A stretch of 64,000 nt of DNA from Bacillota bacterium (lineage in GTDB: Bacteria; Bacillota; Clostridia; Acetivibrionales; DTU013). The notes beneath the pieces are model-generated. The model ran no database searches and was not told the DNA's origin. It was given only the letters and a program-made list of their open reading frames with translations. Positions 1 through 8,362 of the stretch are shown here, piece by piece. Made by a program: the position numbers and the translations under genes. The stretch covers positions 8,772 to 72,771 of the forward strand of contig JAEWQC010000189.1 of the NCBI GenBank assembly GCA_023399355.1. Reading direction: 5' to 3'. Every line of letters starts with the position of its first letter. Position 1 is the stretch's first letter.

Positions 1-301
1 TTTGCATGCTAGGATTAACCTGAAAAATACGGCAAGCATTTTTCAACAAAAAAAGCCACCAACAGAAAAATTCCACACAAAAATGGGAATATCTTCATTG
101 ATAGCTTAAACAATCTACTACTACGATATTATCAATTCGTACTTTTTCTGTCAACAAGGATTTTACATAACAACTCATCATAGCCCAAACTGTCTCTTTA
201 AAAAAAAAGTAAAATTATACCTCGCCATTTACAAAAATTTGTTCTATACTTTATCTAGAATTGTTTAGTAATAATATATGTTATGTATAGTATTGGGGGA
301 A
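1..301. other. Left-edge intergenic region, no gene seen
   Basis: AT-rich stretch before the first methyltransferase gene. I see no convincing ORF, RNA gene or terminator. The 22-bp palindrome found before the neighbouring cluster genes is absent here. The ribosome binding site of the next gene (GGGGGA) lies at 295-300. Confidence 0.5.
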
Positions 302-304
302 ATG

Positions 305-1342
305 ATGAATTCCAAAGAAATTTTTAAAAAAGCTGTTAAATTGGAAAAGACGGAACGTGTGCCCGTAATAATTCTGTCAGGGGGAGTATGGGCTTACAAT
401 GAACAGGGGAAATCTCTACAGGACTCATTTGATATGTCCCCTGAAGAATCTGCCGATTACCTTATAAATATGAACAAAAAGGTGAAATCAGATTTAATCT
501 GGTGTGCAGACGGCTGTAATAATCTGGTGCTAAGGGCCTTAGGTGCTGAGACAGCGTTCTCCATTCCAGGGAAATCCGCTGTAGCGAACCCATTTTTAAG
601 TAGTCCTGGGGATGTTGACAAACTGTCTCTTGATAAAATAAAGAAAGACCCGGGGATTATTGCTATGCTTGAAAGCACAAAAATCCTGAAGAAAAAAACA
701 GGCAGTCAAACCATGCTTGCAGTCAGTCAATGGGGTCCGATTACATTAGCAAACATGATGCTGGGAACAACGGTATTTGAGAAGAAGCTGCGCAAAGACA
801 GAGATAGTATCCTGTATCTGCTTGAGTTCGCAAAGGAAGTGGTGATAACCTATTGGAACCTCTTCCTTGATGCCGGTGTGGAGCATGTGTCCCAGGCAGA
901 ACCTGCCGCCTCCGGTGACCTGATTAGTCCGAGAATGTTTGAAGATCTGGTTCTTCCTTGTCTGAAATATACTAACGAAAAAATTGGAGACAAACCCTTT
1001 TCCAAAATGATTCATATCTGTGGCAACACAACAAATTTTCTGGATGCTCTTCCTGATACAAAGGCAGATATGTTCTCAATGGACTATGGAGTAAGCTTAA
1101 AAATAGCACGAGAAATGCTGAATGGCAGGATGGCCTTTGCCGGTAAAATGAATCCGTCAGAAGCATTGTTATCCGGCTCCACACAGAAGGTCCGGGAGGA
1201 TTGCGAGGCCTGTATCAGTGATGCCGACTGGTCAAGAGGAGGATATATTATGATGCCCGGATGCGATCTTCCTCCAAATGTTCCCTTGGAGAACCTGGAA
1301 ACAATGGTTCGGGTAGCGCACTCGCATACTCAAACAACTTAA
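305..1342 (+). CDS. Uroporphyrinogen decarboxylase-family corrinoid methyltransferase (MtaA/MtbA-like)
   Basis: A UroD-fold protein of the methylcobamide:thiol methyltransferase type, which normally moves a methyl group between a corrinoid protein and a thiol such as coenzyme M or homocysteine in the cytoplasm. Numbered from an upstream in-frame ATG at 278 it is 354 residues. It carries the zinc-site pattern of MtaA/MtbA: HICG (His246, Cys248) and PGCDLP (Cys329). I prefer the ATG at 305 (or 302) because GGGGGA at 295-300 precedes it; the ATG at 278 has no ribosome binding site. It is the first of two UroD-family genes in a methyl-transfer cluster. The methyl donor is unknown, and no corrinoid protein is encoded nearby. 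It converges with the CobW-like gene with a 74-base gap. Confidence 0.85.
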   Translation: MNSKEIFKKAVKLEKTERVPVIILSGGVWAYNEQGKSLQDSFDMSPEESADYLINMNKKVKSDLIWCADGCNNLVLRALGAETAFSIPGKSAVANPFLSSPGDVDKLSLDKIKKDPGIIAMLESTKILKKKTGSQTMLAVSQWGPITLANMMLGTTVFEKKLRKDRDSILYLLEFAKEVVITYWNLFLDAGVEHVSQAEPAASGDLISPRMFEDLVLPCLKYTNEKIGDKPFSKMIHICGNTTNFLDALPDTKADMFSMDYGVSLKIAREMLNGRMAFAGKMNPSEALLSGSTQKVREDCEACISDADWSRGGYIMMPGCDLPPNVPLENLETMVRVAHSHTQTT

Positions 1343-1416
1343 TGGGCAAACACTATAATTACAACACCGGAAAGAAAGGATCCTATAATATGAATCCTAT
1401 TCATAAGCTGTCTTTA

Positions 1417-2385
1417 TCAGCATTTCTCATAATCAAGCTTTTGATCGGGAAAACAATAATTCCATTTTTCCAGTAAATCCTCTTCAAAATCCTCCTTGTT
1501 TTTACCTATGAGGACAACTTCAAAAATATTTGCTTTGAAATCTTCAAAATCAAGCTTATCTATCCTTATGTAATCTCCTACACAATCTGCATGTGCCGGC
1601 TCACCTTCCGGTGTCAGGAAAAAGCCCTTGAAACGCAGTACCCGCTCCGACATTTCCATAGCAAATTCCTTCATTTTTTTCAAATCGTATTTTCCCTTCA
1701 ATTGAAGAACATATGTGGCCGGCCTGTTCCGGATAGTATTACTGGATTCTTCCTCCAGCACGCCGTCCGGACTTATTTTGTCCTCCAGCAATTCAGCCGG
1801 AACCTGCCCGAACGTCGTATCATAAACATACGCCTCTTGATTAAGCTCGTTCAGCTTGTTATGTAATTCCAATATGCACTCTTCAGATACTTCATCGATT
1901 TTATTCAGGATCAGCAACGAGCTTTTCTTCACCTGATTGACTGTCGGCACAAATAGTTCACAGCATTCCAAAAAGTGCCGGGCATCAACCAGACAGACGG
2001 ATCCCTTGTATTCATACCGGCGGTTGATTTCGGGCCTTCTTTCCAATAAAACGGTCAATTGGCCCAGTAATTGTTTCATGCTGGACGGGTCCGCCATTCC
2101 GGAGGCTTCAATAAGAAGCACCTCGACCGGTTGCTCCAAAAAAGCAACCAGGGTTTTTACAAATCCGCCCTTCAGGCAAGCACAGAAAATCGAGCCATTG
2201 TTGATTTCAACCATCGTCACATCTTCTCTTTGAAGGATCTTTCCGTCAATTCCCACACTTCCGAATTCATTAACAATCACACCGACTTTCTTATCAGCAC
2301 TCTGTTCCAGCAATTGCTTTAGAAAAGTGGTCTTGCCCGAACCCAGGAAGCCCGAGATCAAATATAAATCTATGATTGTTTTCAT
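1417..2385 (-). CDS. CobW/HypB/UreG-family (G3E) GTPase, metallochaperone-like
   Basis: A 322-residue G3E P-loop GTPase. Walker A is GFLGSGKT at residues 12-19, a Walker B-like segment LIEASGMADP ends at residue 100, and NKID (161-164) gives guanine specificity. The metal-binding CxCC motif of CobW proteins is reduced to FCAC (Cys68, Cys70). A CobW C-terminal domain follows. Family members hand zinc, cobalt or nickel to target enzymes, or act in corrinoid metabolism. Next to zinc-dependent corrinoid methyltransferases, delivery of zinc or help with corrinoid loading is a reasonable inference but not shown. It is last in a reverse-strand set of a 49-residue ORF, the lipoyl-like protein and this gene; the gap to the lipoyl-like gene is 18 bases. 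The ribosome binding site (GGAGTGG on the coding strand) supports the start. Confidence 0.85.
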   Translation of the reverse strand: MKTIIDLYLISGFLGSGKTTFLKQLLEQSADKKVGVIVNEFGSVGIDGKILQREDVTMVEINNGSIFCACLKGGFVKTLVAFLEQPVEVLLIEASGMADPSSMKQLLGQLTVLLERRPEINRRYEYKGSVCLVDARHFLECCELFVPTVNQVKKSSLLILNKIDEVSEECILELHNKLNELNQEAYVYDTTFGQVPAELLEDKISPDGVLEEESSNTIRNRPATYVLQLKGKYDLKKMKEFAMEMSERVLRFKGFFLTPEGEPAHADCVGDYIRIDKLDFEDFKANIFEVVLIGKNKEDFEEDLLEKWNYCFPDQKLDYEKC

Positions 2386-2403
2386 TCAGCCACCACTCCT
2401 TGC

Positions 2404-2712
2404 TTATGGGAGTTTTTCTATGTATCCCAATATGGTACCTGCCGTAAAATCATCGTCCATATCTACACACTGTTCTATTAGCGTCCCCTTACACGGAGCA
2501 GTCAGTTCAACAGCTTTAAGCCGGACCTCCCCTTCGCATATCACCTCGCCCTGTTCAACCCTCTCTCCGATATCCTTAAGCCAGACAAGAATTTTTCCCT
2601 TCTTATTCTGTAATTTTACGGGGACGTTCTGGCAGGGACACGGATGATCCAAATCCTTTATCGGCATAACAACATCCGGAGCAATAATGGTTACTTTACT
2701 ATTTTCCTGCAT
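2404..2712 (-). CDS. Small lipoyl/biotinyl-domain-like carrier protein
   Basis: A 102-residue protein whose C-terminal half looks like a biotinyl/lipoyl carrier domain. The segment VWLKDIGERVEQGEV is followed by a hairpin around Lys66 (EVRLKAVELTAPCKG), matching the usual pattern of an attachment lysine before E-x-x-AP-x-x-G. The N-terminal part contains HPCPC. Whether Lys66 is modified is unknown. I chose the ATG at 2712 because GGAG lies about nine bases upstream; the more upstream in-frame ATG at 2763 has no ribosome binding site and lies inside the overlapping 49-residue ORF. A possible role is a swinging-arm carrier for the methyltransferase cluster, which would be unusual; a diverged GcvH-like protein is the alternative. 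Confidence 0.65.
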   Translation of the reverse strand: MQENSKVTIIAPDVVMPIKDLDHPCPCQNVPVKLQNKKGKILVWLKDIGERVEQGEVICEGEVRLKAVELTAPCKGTLIEQCVDMDDDFTAGTILGYIEKLP

Positions 2713-2848
2713 CTCTCTCACTCCTGTTTCCCGATGAAATGGACATGGTTTTTTTACATTCATTTTTTCTTAAAATCTGAATACATCGCTCCATCAGCAT
2801 AGGATATATTTCGTCTTTTTCTTCGGCAAAATATATTTGACCTGCCAT
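2699..2848 (-). CDS. Putative 49-residue protein leading the CobW/lipoyl operon
   Basis: A short ORF that starts MAGQIYFAEEKDEIYPMLM and is preceded by a very strong ribosome binding site (GGGAGGAGG, ending six bases before the ATG at 2848). An ATG at 2854 directly abuts the site and is less likely. The stop codon TAG overlaps the beginning of the lipoyl-like gene by 14 bases, the usual geometry of translational coupling. The sequence is acidic at the N-terminus and basic in the middle (QILRKNECKK). I do not recognise the family. It could be a leader peptide that couples translation, or a small functional partner of the methyl-transfer cluster. Confidence 0.5.
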   Translation of the reverse strand: MAGQIYFAEEKDEIYPMLMERCIQILRKNECKKTMSISSGNRSERDAGK

Positions 2849-2922
2849 AATCATCCTCCTCCCTAATTATTTCACAAATCAAAAACCGATAAATATTCAG
2901 TTTTGCACAAATCATTATTAGG

Positions 2923-2944
2923 AATCATGCCGGACCGATGGCAT
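2923..2944. promoter_or_regulatory. 22-bp palindromic element, copy 1
   Basis: An exact 22-base match to 3878-3899. It contains the inverted repeat ATGCC/GGCAT (2927-2931 and 2940-2944) with a smaller CGG-A-CCG symmetry inside. It lies 75 bases upstream of the 49-residue ORF that leads the CobW operon. Most likely an operator for a cluster-specific regulator such as the PucR protein; inference only. Confidence 0.6.
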
Positions 2945-3055
2945 AATGACAATAAAAAATGTTAGATAAAATTTTAAATTTTGGCAGAGTACCTGCCGAC
3001 AGTTTTAGTGTATCATCGGCATAATTGGCTGTCAATAATATATTTACTGCTGTAA

Positions 3056-3694
3056 TCACTCCTCAAAAATGCCGGCAAGATAAATTCCAATAACATTTTT
3101 CTGTGGTATTATCACAGAATCGTCATGCAGTTCCATGCCATATTCCGATAATTTCATCAACTGAAACAAATCCTTTGTACTCTCCAGCGGCATTCCATGA
3201 TATCCGGGAGCTAAAGATTCCGAGACAACAATTCTACCTTGCATCCGATCTTTGTAAAAATCCTTCTTTGCCTCATTCGCGAGTATGGCTTTCAGACTTT
3301 TCCATCCGGCATCGACATAGGCACTCAGCCAGCTATCCGCATAGTACATCTGTAATGTACTCAATTCCAGCCTTTCAAACTGTAATGTTTCGGTAAAAAC
3401 CGCATACATATACCCTCCAATGACATTCGAAAGACCCAGCTTCTTTAAGCCCTCACAATGTACCGTTTTCTCTCCGATCCTGAAGAAATTTTCTTTGATG
3501 CATTCTACATCAAATGGTGATATCAGGATATTGATCTTACATTCTCCGCAAATTCTCTTCCGGGCCTCCAAAGAGTTCTCCAATATCCTTTTCCCACGAA
3601 CCGTATCCTTTTGTATTGTACAAAGTTCAATAAAGCTGTTAAGACATTCTTCAAAAATTTCATTTGCCGCTAATTCAATAAGTCTGTTCTTCAT
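3056..3694 (-). CDS. MetH-activation-domain-like protein (vitamin B12 methionine synthase reactivation family)
   Basis: A 212-residue cytoplasmic protein. Its C-terminal part resembles the activation domain of cobalamin-dependent methionine synthase: SESLAPGYHGMPLE, then LFQLMKLSEYGMELHDDS, then IPQKNVIGIYLAG, which parallels the PGYP...LF.LL...G..L..S..M.P..S..G order of that family. Stand-alone versions occur in clostridial corrinoid methyltransferase clusters, where a role in binding or reductively activating the corrinoid is assumed. It is divergent to the thioredoxin-fused methyltransferase and lies between the two 22-bp elements. No 4Fe-4S motif of RamA type is visible. Confidence 0.7.
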   Translation of the reverse strand: MKNRLIELAANEIFEECLNSFIELCTIQKDTVRGKRILENSLEARKRICGECKINILISPFDVECIKENFFRIGEKTVHCEGLKKLGLSNVIGGYMYAVFTETLQFERLELSTLQMYYADSWLSAYVDAGWKSLKAILANEAKKDFYKDRMQGRIVVSESLAPGYHGMPLESTKDLFQLMKLSEYGMELHDDSVIIPQKNVIGIYLAGIFEE

Positions 3695-3877
3695 CTCACC
3701 AACCTGCCTTACTTTGTATTGTATATGACAGTTCCCGGAACTCTGCTTTATTGTGACTAAGTATATGTGATTCCGGTTTTTGATGTCAAGCAGTAACTGT
3801 CACCTATAAATAAAATAAAATTGAACCTCTGCATACGGTCCATTCAGTAGTAAAATCTATTCAATCGTTAAAGTGAA

Positions 3878-3899
3878 AATCATGCCGGACCGATGGCAT
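3878..3899. promoter_or_regulatory. 22-bp palindromic element, copy 2
   Basis: Identical to 2923-2944. It lies in the divergent region between the MetH-activation-like gene and the thioredoxin-fused methyltransferase, 64 bases before the latter's start codon. Sharing an exact 22-mer between two promoters of one cluster implies co-regulation. Confidence 0.65.
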
Positions 3900-3962
3900 T
3901 CGCAGACGATAGGCTGATTTGTTCCAATATTTATTCAAGTGCTATTATTGGAGGTTGCTACT

Positions 3963-5321
3963 ATGGGAAAGGAACTGATATTCAAAACACTAAGGCATGA
4001 AAAGACGGACCGTGTGCCATGGATCCCGTTTGCCGGAGTTCATGCGGGAAAATTGAAGGGATATTCGGGAAAAGAAATTCTGCTTGATGGAGATAAGTTG
4101 TATTCTTCATTGATGGAGGTTCATAAACTATATACACCGGATGGTATGCCGATCGTATTTGATTTGCAACTGGAAGCTGAAACACTCGGGTGTGAATTAC
4201 TTTGGGCCGAATACAATCCGCCGTCCGTCTGCAAGCATCCTTACAGTGCAGCAGACAGCGGCTTTCCTACCGATGAGTTGATCCCCAAAAAAGAGGATGG
4301 CCGAATTCCTATGGTGCTGGACACCATGAAACGCGTCAAAGCATCCATCGGCAGCGATACTGCACTTTATGGCTTGCTCTGCGGGCCGCTGACTCTTGCT
4401 ACACATCTTCGCGGCAGCCAGTTCTTTAAGGATATGTTCTCGAATCCGGAATTGGTGGAGAACTTTATGAAATTTTGTACCAAGGTTGCCATGCGGATGT
4501 CAGAATACTATATTGAAGCAGGTATGGATGTAATAGCGGTTGTTGATCCTTTGGTCAGCCAGGTTTCTCCGAAGTTTTTCTCCAAGATGCTGGGTTCCCA
4601 TTTCAAGGAGCTTTTTGCCTTCCTGAGAGACAGAAACTGTCCTTCCTCCTTCTTTGTATGCGGAGATGCGACAAAACAGATGCGCGTAATGTGCGAGACC
4701 TATCCCGACTCCATCCATGTCGATGAAAATGTAGTATTATGCAATGCAAAAAAAGTCACCGACGAATTCAATATCGCTTTGGGCGGAAATATTCCATTAA
4801 CCACCACTATGTTGTTCGGCAATCAGCAGGATAATATGAAGTGTGTTATTGATGAGTTGGACAGTATTGAAGACCACACCAATCTGCTATTAAGCCCCGG
4901 CTGCGACATGCCTTACGACGTTCCGATAGAAAATACGATAGCAGTAGTTCAGGCTGCTCTTCGTACCAATGATGCGCGGGAAATGGTTAAAAATTATACC
5001 GCAGTCGAAGAGAATCTGGACAGTATTGTCATCCCTGATTATGCAAATTTGGACAAGGTACTGATCGAATTATTCACGCTCGATCCCGACCAATGTGCGG
5101 CTTGCACCTATATGGTCAATAGTGTCGTTGATATTTTTGATGAAATCAAGGATAAAGCAAATTATGTGGTATACAGATATAACAAAAGAGACGATATTGC
5201 AAGGACCAGGAAGATGGGTCTTACCAACCTGCCGACAATGGTTATTAATGGAGAGCCGAAATTTGTCTCTATCATTCCAAGCAAGCAGGAATTGATTGAT
5301 GCCATCAACGAAGCGAAATGA
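3963..5321 (+). CDS. UroD-family methyltransferase fused to a C-terminal thioredoxin-like domain
   Basis: A 452-residue protein, with the start at 3963 chosen for GGAGG eight bases upstream. Residues 1 to about 345 form a UroD/MtaA-like barrel; Cys233 (in FFVCGD) and Cys314 (in PGCDMP) keep two of the three zinc ligands, but the histidine of the HxC motif is replaced by phenylalanine. Residues from about 355 to the end look thioredoxin-like, with a CAAC redox motif at 378-381 and the cis-proline segment LPTMVINGEP. Known family members transfer methyl groups from corrinoid; the attached redox domain suggests thiol reduction or a disulfide switch on the methyl acceptor, which is inference. It is transcribed away from the MetH-activation-like gene under one of the shared 22-bp elements. 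Confidence 0.85.
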   Translation: MGKELIFKTLRHEKTDRVPWIPFAGVHAGKLKGYSGKEILLDGDKLYSSLMEVHKLYTPDGMPIVFDLQLEAETLGCELLWAEYNPPSVCKHPYSAADSGFPTDELIPKKEDGRIPMVLDTMKRVKASIGSDTALYGLLCGPLTLATHLRGSQFFKDMFSNPELVENFMKFCTKVAMRMSEYYIEAGMDVIAVVDPLVSQVSPKFFSKMLGSHFKELFAFLRDRNCPSSFFVCGDATKQMRVMCETYPDSIHVDENVVLCNAKKVTDEFNIALGGNIPLTTTMLFGNQQDNMKCVIDELDSIEDHTNLLLSPGCDMPYDVPIENTIAVVQAALRTNDAREMVKNYTAVEENLDSIVIPDYANLDKVLIELFTLDPDQCAACTYMVNSVVDIFDEIKDKANYVVYRYNKRDDIARTRKMGLTNLPTMVINGEPKFVSIIPSKQELIDAINEAK

Positions 5322-5344
5322 TGAATTCACTTAAGTCTGGACCG

Positions 5345-5379
5345 TTTGATGCCAGTGTCCTCAGGGCACTGGCATCAAA
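5345..5379 (+). terminator. Strong hairpin after the thioredoxin-fused methyltransferase
   Basis: A 13-bp perfect stem (5345-5357 with 5367-5379), extended by three further pairs to a TCA loop. The tract after it is only weakly T-rich (AATAATATT), so it may stabilise the 3' end rather than be a classical terminator. An ATG at 5346 lies inside the hairpin and is not the start of the next gene. Confidence 0.55.
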
Positions 5380-5444
5380 TAATATTCTCTCCGCTTCTGT
5401 ATACACCATATATATGCAGAAAAGCAGGCTGTATTGGGAGTGAT

Positions 5445-6713
5445 ATGACAATGGCTATACTTTGTTCCGATTTATACAATATACAGGGGTTAGAAGGTCT
5501 AATACAAATAGCCGGTCATGGGGGCAATCACCGAGAAATAAAATGGGTATGCAAACTTGACAGTATGGAAATATCCAATAAGGTATCAGATGTTGCGCAA
5601 AATGGTGACCTTATTTTTGTTTTGGGAAGTAATCTTATTCAGGATAAAAAGAGCATCTCTCAATGTATTGAAGAGGCAAACAGGTATCATGCGGCGGGAC
5701 TGATTATGTGTTATGAAGCACAACATGTTGAAATGATAACCTGCGAGGCTGCGGAGCTTTCGGAACAACTGCAGTTTCCATTATTTGAACTTGATATTGA
5801 TAAGGAAGCCGAGAAAAAGACATTGAAAGAAATATGCAGAGCCATTGTCGTGGATAGCCTGAATGATACTCCGGGGAAAAACATTCTGGAATCCGTCTTG
5901 ATGAATGAGAAGCTGGAAAGTGAATATTCTGAGGAACGTTTCAGATCATACGGAATTAATATCAACAGCATGAATCAGATCGGAATATTTAAATTTATAG
6001 GCTTTGATGATACCACAAAAGAGAAATATCAAGAAGATGATAAAATTTCCAAACAAATTGTTCATGAGCTTAATGATTCGATACAGAATGTGTTTGTATC
6101 GAATTGTCCTCCCAGGAATGTAATGACCGTTATAAAAAATGACTGCGTAGTTTTCTTAACGGTTGGCTTTACCGATAACGATGAAATCGCTGATATTATC
6201 TTTAAAATTTATAAAGAATTGAAAGTACGGATACCGGGAGCAAATATAAGCTTTGGTCTTGGTTGCGCCTATTCAGGGATATCCGGAGTTTGCAGGAGTT
6301 ACCATGAAGCCAGGCAAATGATGAAACTTAAGAAAATTGAAGGGCTTCATTGTATTTCCTCCTCTCTCAAACATCTGGAAGTATATTTGTTCCTGGTCGG
6401 TGTAAAGGAACAAATGTTATTGGAAAATTATACAGCAAAAGTAATTGGTCCATTGTTAGCACACGACAAACTCAATCAAGCCGAACTTACAGATACACTG
6501 GACATGTATCTCAATGAAAATGCAAATACCGCCAACGCTTCAGATAAGCTCTTCATACACAAAAACACCTTGAAATACCGGCTTAAAAAAATTGAGAACC
6601 TTCTGAATGTGGACCTTCATTCCCTGGAGGATTGTCTTCGATTGCTCCTTGCAATAAAAGCACATAAAGTACTGAAAATGCCGTTGGAAGAACAAGATGA
6701 AGATTTGGAGTAA
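5445..6713 (+). CDS. PucR-family transcriptional regulator
   Basis: A 422-residue regulator of the PucR/CdaR kind. The N-terminal part (AILCSDLYNIQGLEGLIQIAG) matches the PucR ligand-sensing domain, a GGDEF-like middle region follows, and the C-terminus (NASDKLFIHKNTLKYRLKKI then LLNVDLHSLEDCLRLLLAI) is the family's helix-turn-helix. The start at 5445 has GGGAG at 5436-5440; the ATG at 5451 is also possible. Position right after the methyltransferase suggests it controls this cluster, perhaps through the two 22-bp elements. Members sense small molecules in purine, sugar-acid or amine pathways; the ligand here is unknown. Confidence 0.85.
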   Translation: MTMAILCSDLYNIQGLEGLIQIAGHGGNHREIKWVCKLDSMEISNKVSDVAQNGDLIFVLGSNLIQDKKSISQCIEEANRYHAAGLIMCYEAQHVEMITCEAAELSEQLQFPLFELDIDKEAEKKTLKEICRAIVVDSLNDTPGKNILESVLMNEKLESEYSEERFRSYGININSMNQIGIFKFIGFDDTTKEKYQEDDKISKQIVHELNDSIQNVFVSNCPPRNVMTVIKNDCVVFLTVGFTDNDEIADIIFKIYKELKVRIPGANISFGLGCAYSGISGVCRSYHEARQMMKLKKIEGLHCISSSLKHLEVYLFLVGVKEQMLLENYTAKVIGPLLAHDKLNQAELTDTLDMYLNENANTANASDKLFIHKNTLKYRLKKIENLLNVDLHSLEDCLRLLLAIKAHKVLKMPLEEQDEDLE

Positions 6714-6733
6714 CCCGGCCGTATCATTTTTTT

Positions 6734-6766
6734 ACTCACCCCCCGGCATTGAACCGGAGGGTGAGT
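6734..6766 (+). terminator. Terminator after the PucR gene
   Basis: GC-rich hairpin (ACTCACC...GGTGAGT with a CCGG/CCGG core) followed by TATTTTAATGTTTT. It lies 20 bases after the regulator stop and between convergent genes. Confidence 0.75.
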
Positions 6767-6798
6767 ATTTTAATGTTTTCCTGTTTTCTTCGTTGTTA

Positions 6799-8235
6799 TT
6801 AAACCTTGTCCGGTAAAAACCTGTCATAAGTTTCCTGGGTGTTCTTCCTTATTTCAGATGCAATCTCGGGCTTTCTATGATTTACAATTGCGTACCACAA
6901 CCCTCCCAGAATACACCATGCCACAAACAGGACCGGGAAGATGTTATACGGGAAAGCCGGTTGAGGATAAACGCTTCCAACCACAGCAACAAGAAGTATG
7001 ACTAGGGTTATGGCTGCGAGAACCACGTGGACCGGGCGTAATTTATTCAGACGATAAAGGTAAATAGGTGCCGCAACGACGATTAGTATGTAACTCAGGA
7101 GAAATCCGTATGTTGCCAGCGTTGCCATCCAGTTGAATACATCGAACAATTTGTTCCCAAAGCACAGGAGTATGCCCGTAGGAAGGAAAGCCAGTATGGA
7201 TATGAGTGTTACAGCCGTGTGCGGAGTATCATTACTTTCATGAGCAACTCCTATTGAAGCGTGAAACAGTTTATGCCTCGCCATGGAAAACAGTACCCTC
7301 GCTCCTGCATTAACGGATGCATTCACACAAGCCCAGAAACTGATAATCGCACCTAAGGTAAGAATAATTGTCAGGAAACCCATCCCATTCCCCTGAGCGA
7401 TGGTAATCAGCGGCGCTTCCGCTTCATTCAGCTTGACCGCACTGCCTATAAAGCCCTGAACCTCCACATATGCCATTAAGATAAAGAACAATCCTACTGA
7501 CAATCCGCTGATGATAACAGCCTTTGGTATGGTCTTTAGCGGGTTCTTGGCTTCTTCTCCCAGTGCGGTGGAGCTTTCGAAGCCCACATAACAGAAGACT
7601 GCAAGAACCAACCCGGCTTTAATACTGCTGAAGGATACTCCTTTCAGTTTAAGCTGTGTCATGTCAAAATTAATGCCATGTCTGATCAGGAATACGATCG
7701 CTAAAAGCAAAATGAAAAATACCGAGATAGCCTCAAACGTAAGCATCATTTTTGCTGACAGTTTAATGTCTTTACTGGCTATAAACCAGGATGAAGCTAC
7801 TCCGATCAATACAAGAATAGCACCTGGTATCTGGAATCCAATTGATTCCAGCAGAACGTTTATATAGTTGGCAAAACCGCAAACAACCGCACTTGCTGTC
7901 AATGTATAGGCTAAAAGCAACCCCCATCCGGTTATCGTCCCGATCAAAGGGCCAAGTTCTTTGGATGTGTAGGTGTATAACGCACCGGTAGATGCGGACC
8001 TGCTGCCAAAATGACTTATATTGTACCCTATCAGCACAATGGCAATTGTGGAAAGGATAAATGTAAACCATGACCCATTCCCTGAAACTGCAAAAACCGC
8101 TGGTATAAATAATGCCGGCGATGCACTCGGCGCAATGTTTGCTATAGACTGCGCAATAACCTCTGGAAACGGAAGACAATTCGCCCTGAGTCCAGATTCA
8201 CTTTTCATTCTTTTCTTACTTTGCACTGCTTCCAT
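6799..8235 (-). CDS. APC-family amino acid permease
   Basis: A 478-residue integral membrane protein with about 12 predicted hydrophobic segments. It begins after a short basic tail with the APC signature region (IAQSIANIAPSASPALFIP) and contains the conserved helix FCYVGFESSTALGEEAKNP. APC permeases import amino acids or amines by proton symport or exchange. GGGGG six bases before the ATG supports the start. A terminator-like hairpin sits in its leader at 8329-8362, so expression may be attenuated. The substrate cannot be told; a methylated amine or amino acid feeding the neighbouring methyltransferases is an attractive guess only. Confidence 0.85.
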   Translation of the reverse strand: MEAVQSKKRMKSESGLRANCLPFPEVIAQSIANIAPSASPALFIPAVFAVSGNGSWFTFILSTIAIVLIGYNISHFGSRSASTGALYTYTSKELGPLIGTITGWGLLLAYTLTASAVVCGFANYINVLLESIGFQIPGAILVLIGVASSWFIASKDIKLSAKMMLTFEAISVFFILLLAIVFLIRHGINFDMTQLKLKGVSFSSIKAGLVLAVFCYVGFESSTALGEEAKNPLKTIPKAVIISGLSVGLFFILMAYVEVQGFIGSAVKLNEAEAPLITIAQGNGMGFLTIILTLGAIISFWACVNASVNAGARVLFSMARHKLFHASIGVAHESNDTPHTAVTLISILAFLPTGILLCFGNKLFDVFNWMATLATYGFLLSYILIVVAAPIYLYRLNKLRPVHVVLAAITLVILLVAVVGSVYPQPAFPYNIFPVLFVAWCILGGLWYAIVNHRKPEIASEIRKNTQETYDRFLPDKV

Positions 8236-8328
8236 AATGATCCCCCTTATCCTCTATTATGTAATCTTTTTACGAACTCCAAACACCTTCGGGTGCTGTG
8301 AGTATTCAGAATAAAAATAAATAAAAAA

Positions 8329-8362
8329 GCCATCCAAAACGGCAATTAACGTTTCGAAAGGC
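8329..8362 (-). terminator. Terminator-like hairpin in the permease leader
   Basis: On the reverse strand the stem GCC...GGC with an inner CGAAACG/CGTTTTG pairing is followed by TTTTTTATTTATTTTTATT. It is 94 bases upstream of the permease start, with no functional gene close upstream on that strand (the kinase pseudogene ends at 8646). Either a conditional attenuator for the permease or the old terminator of the pseudogene. Confidence 0.55.

Noticed and set aside
5346..5444. Longer PucR protein from an ATG at 5346
   Set aside because: The ATG lies inside a 16-bp hairpin and lacks a ribosome binding site.
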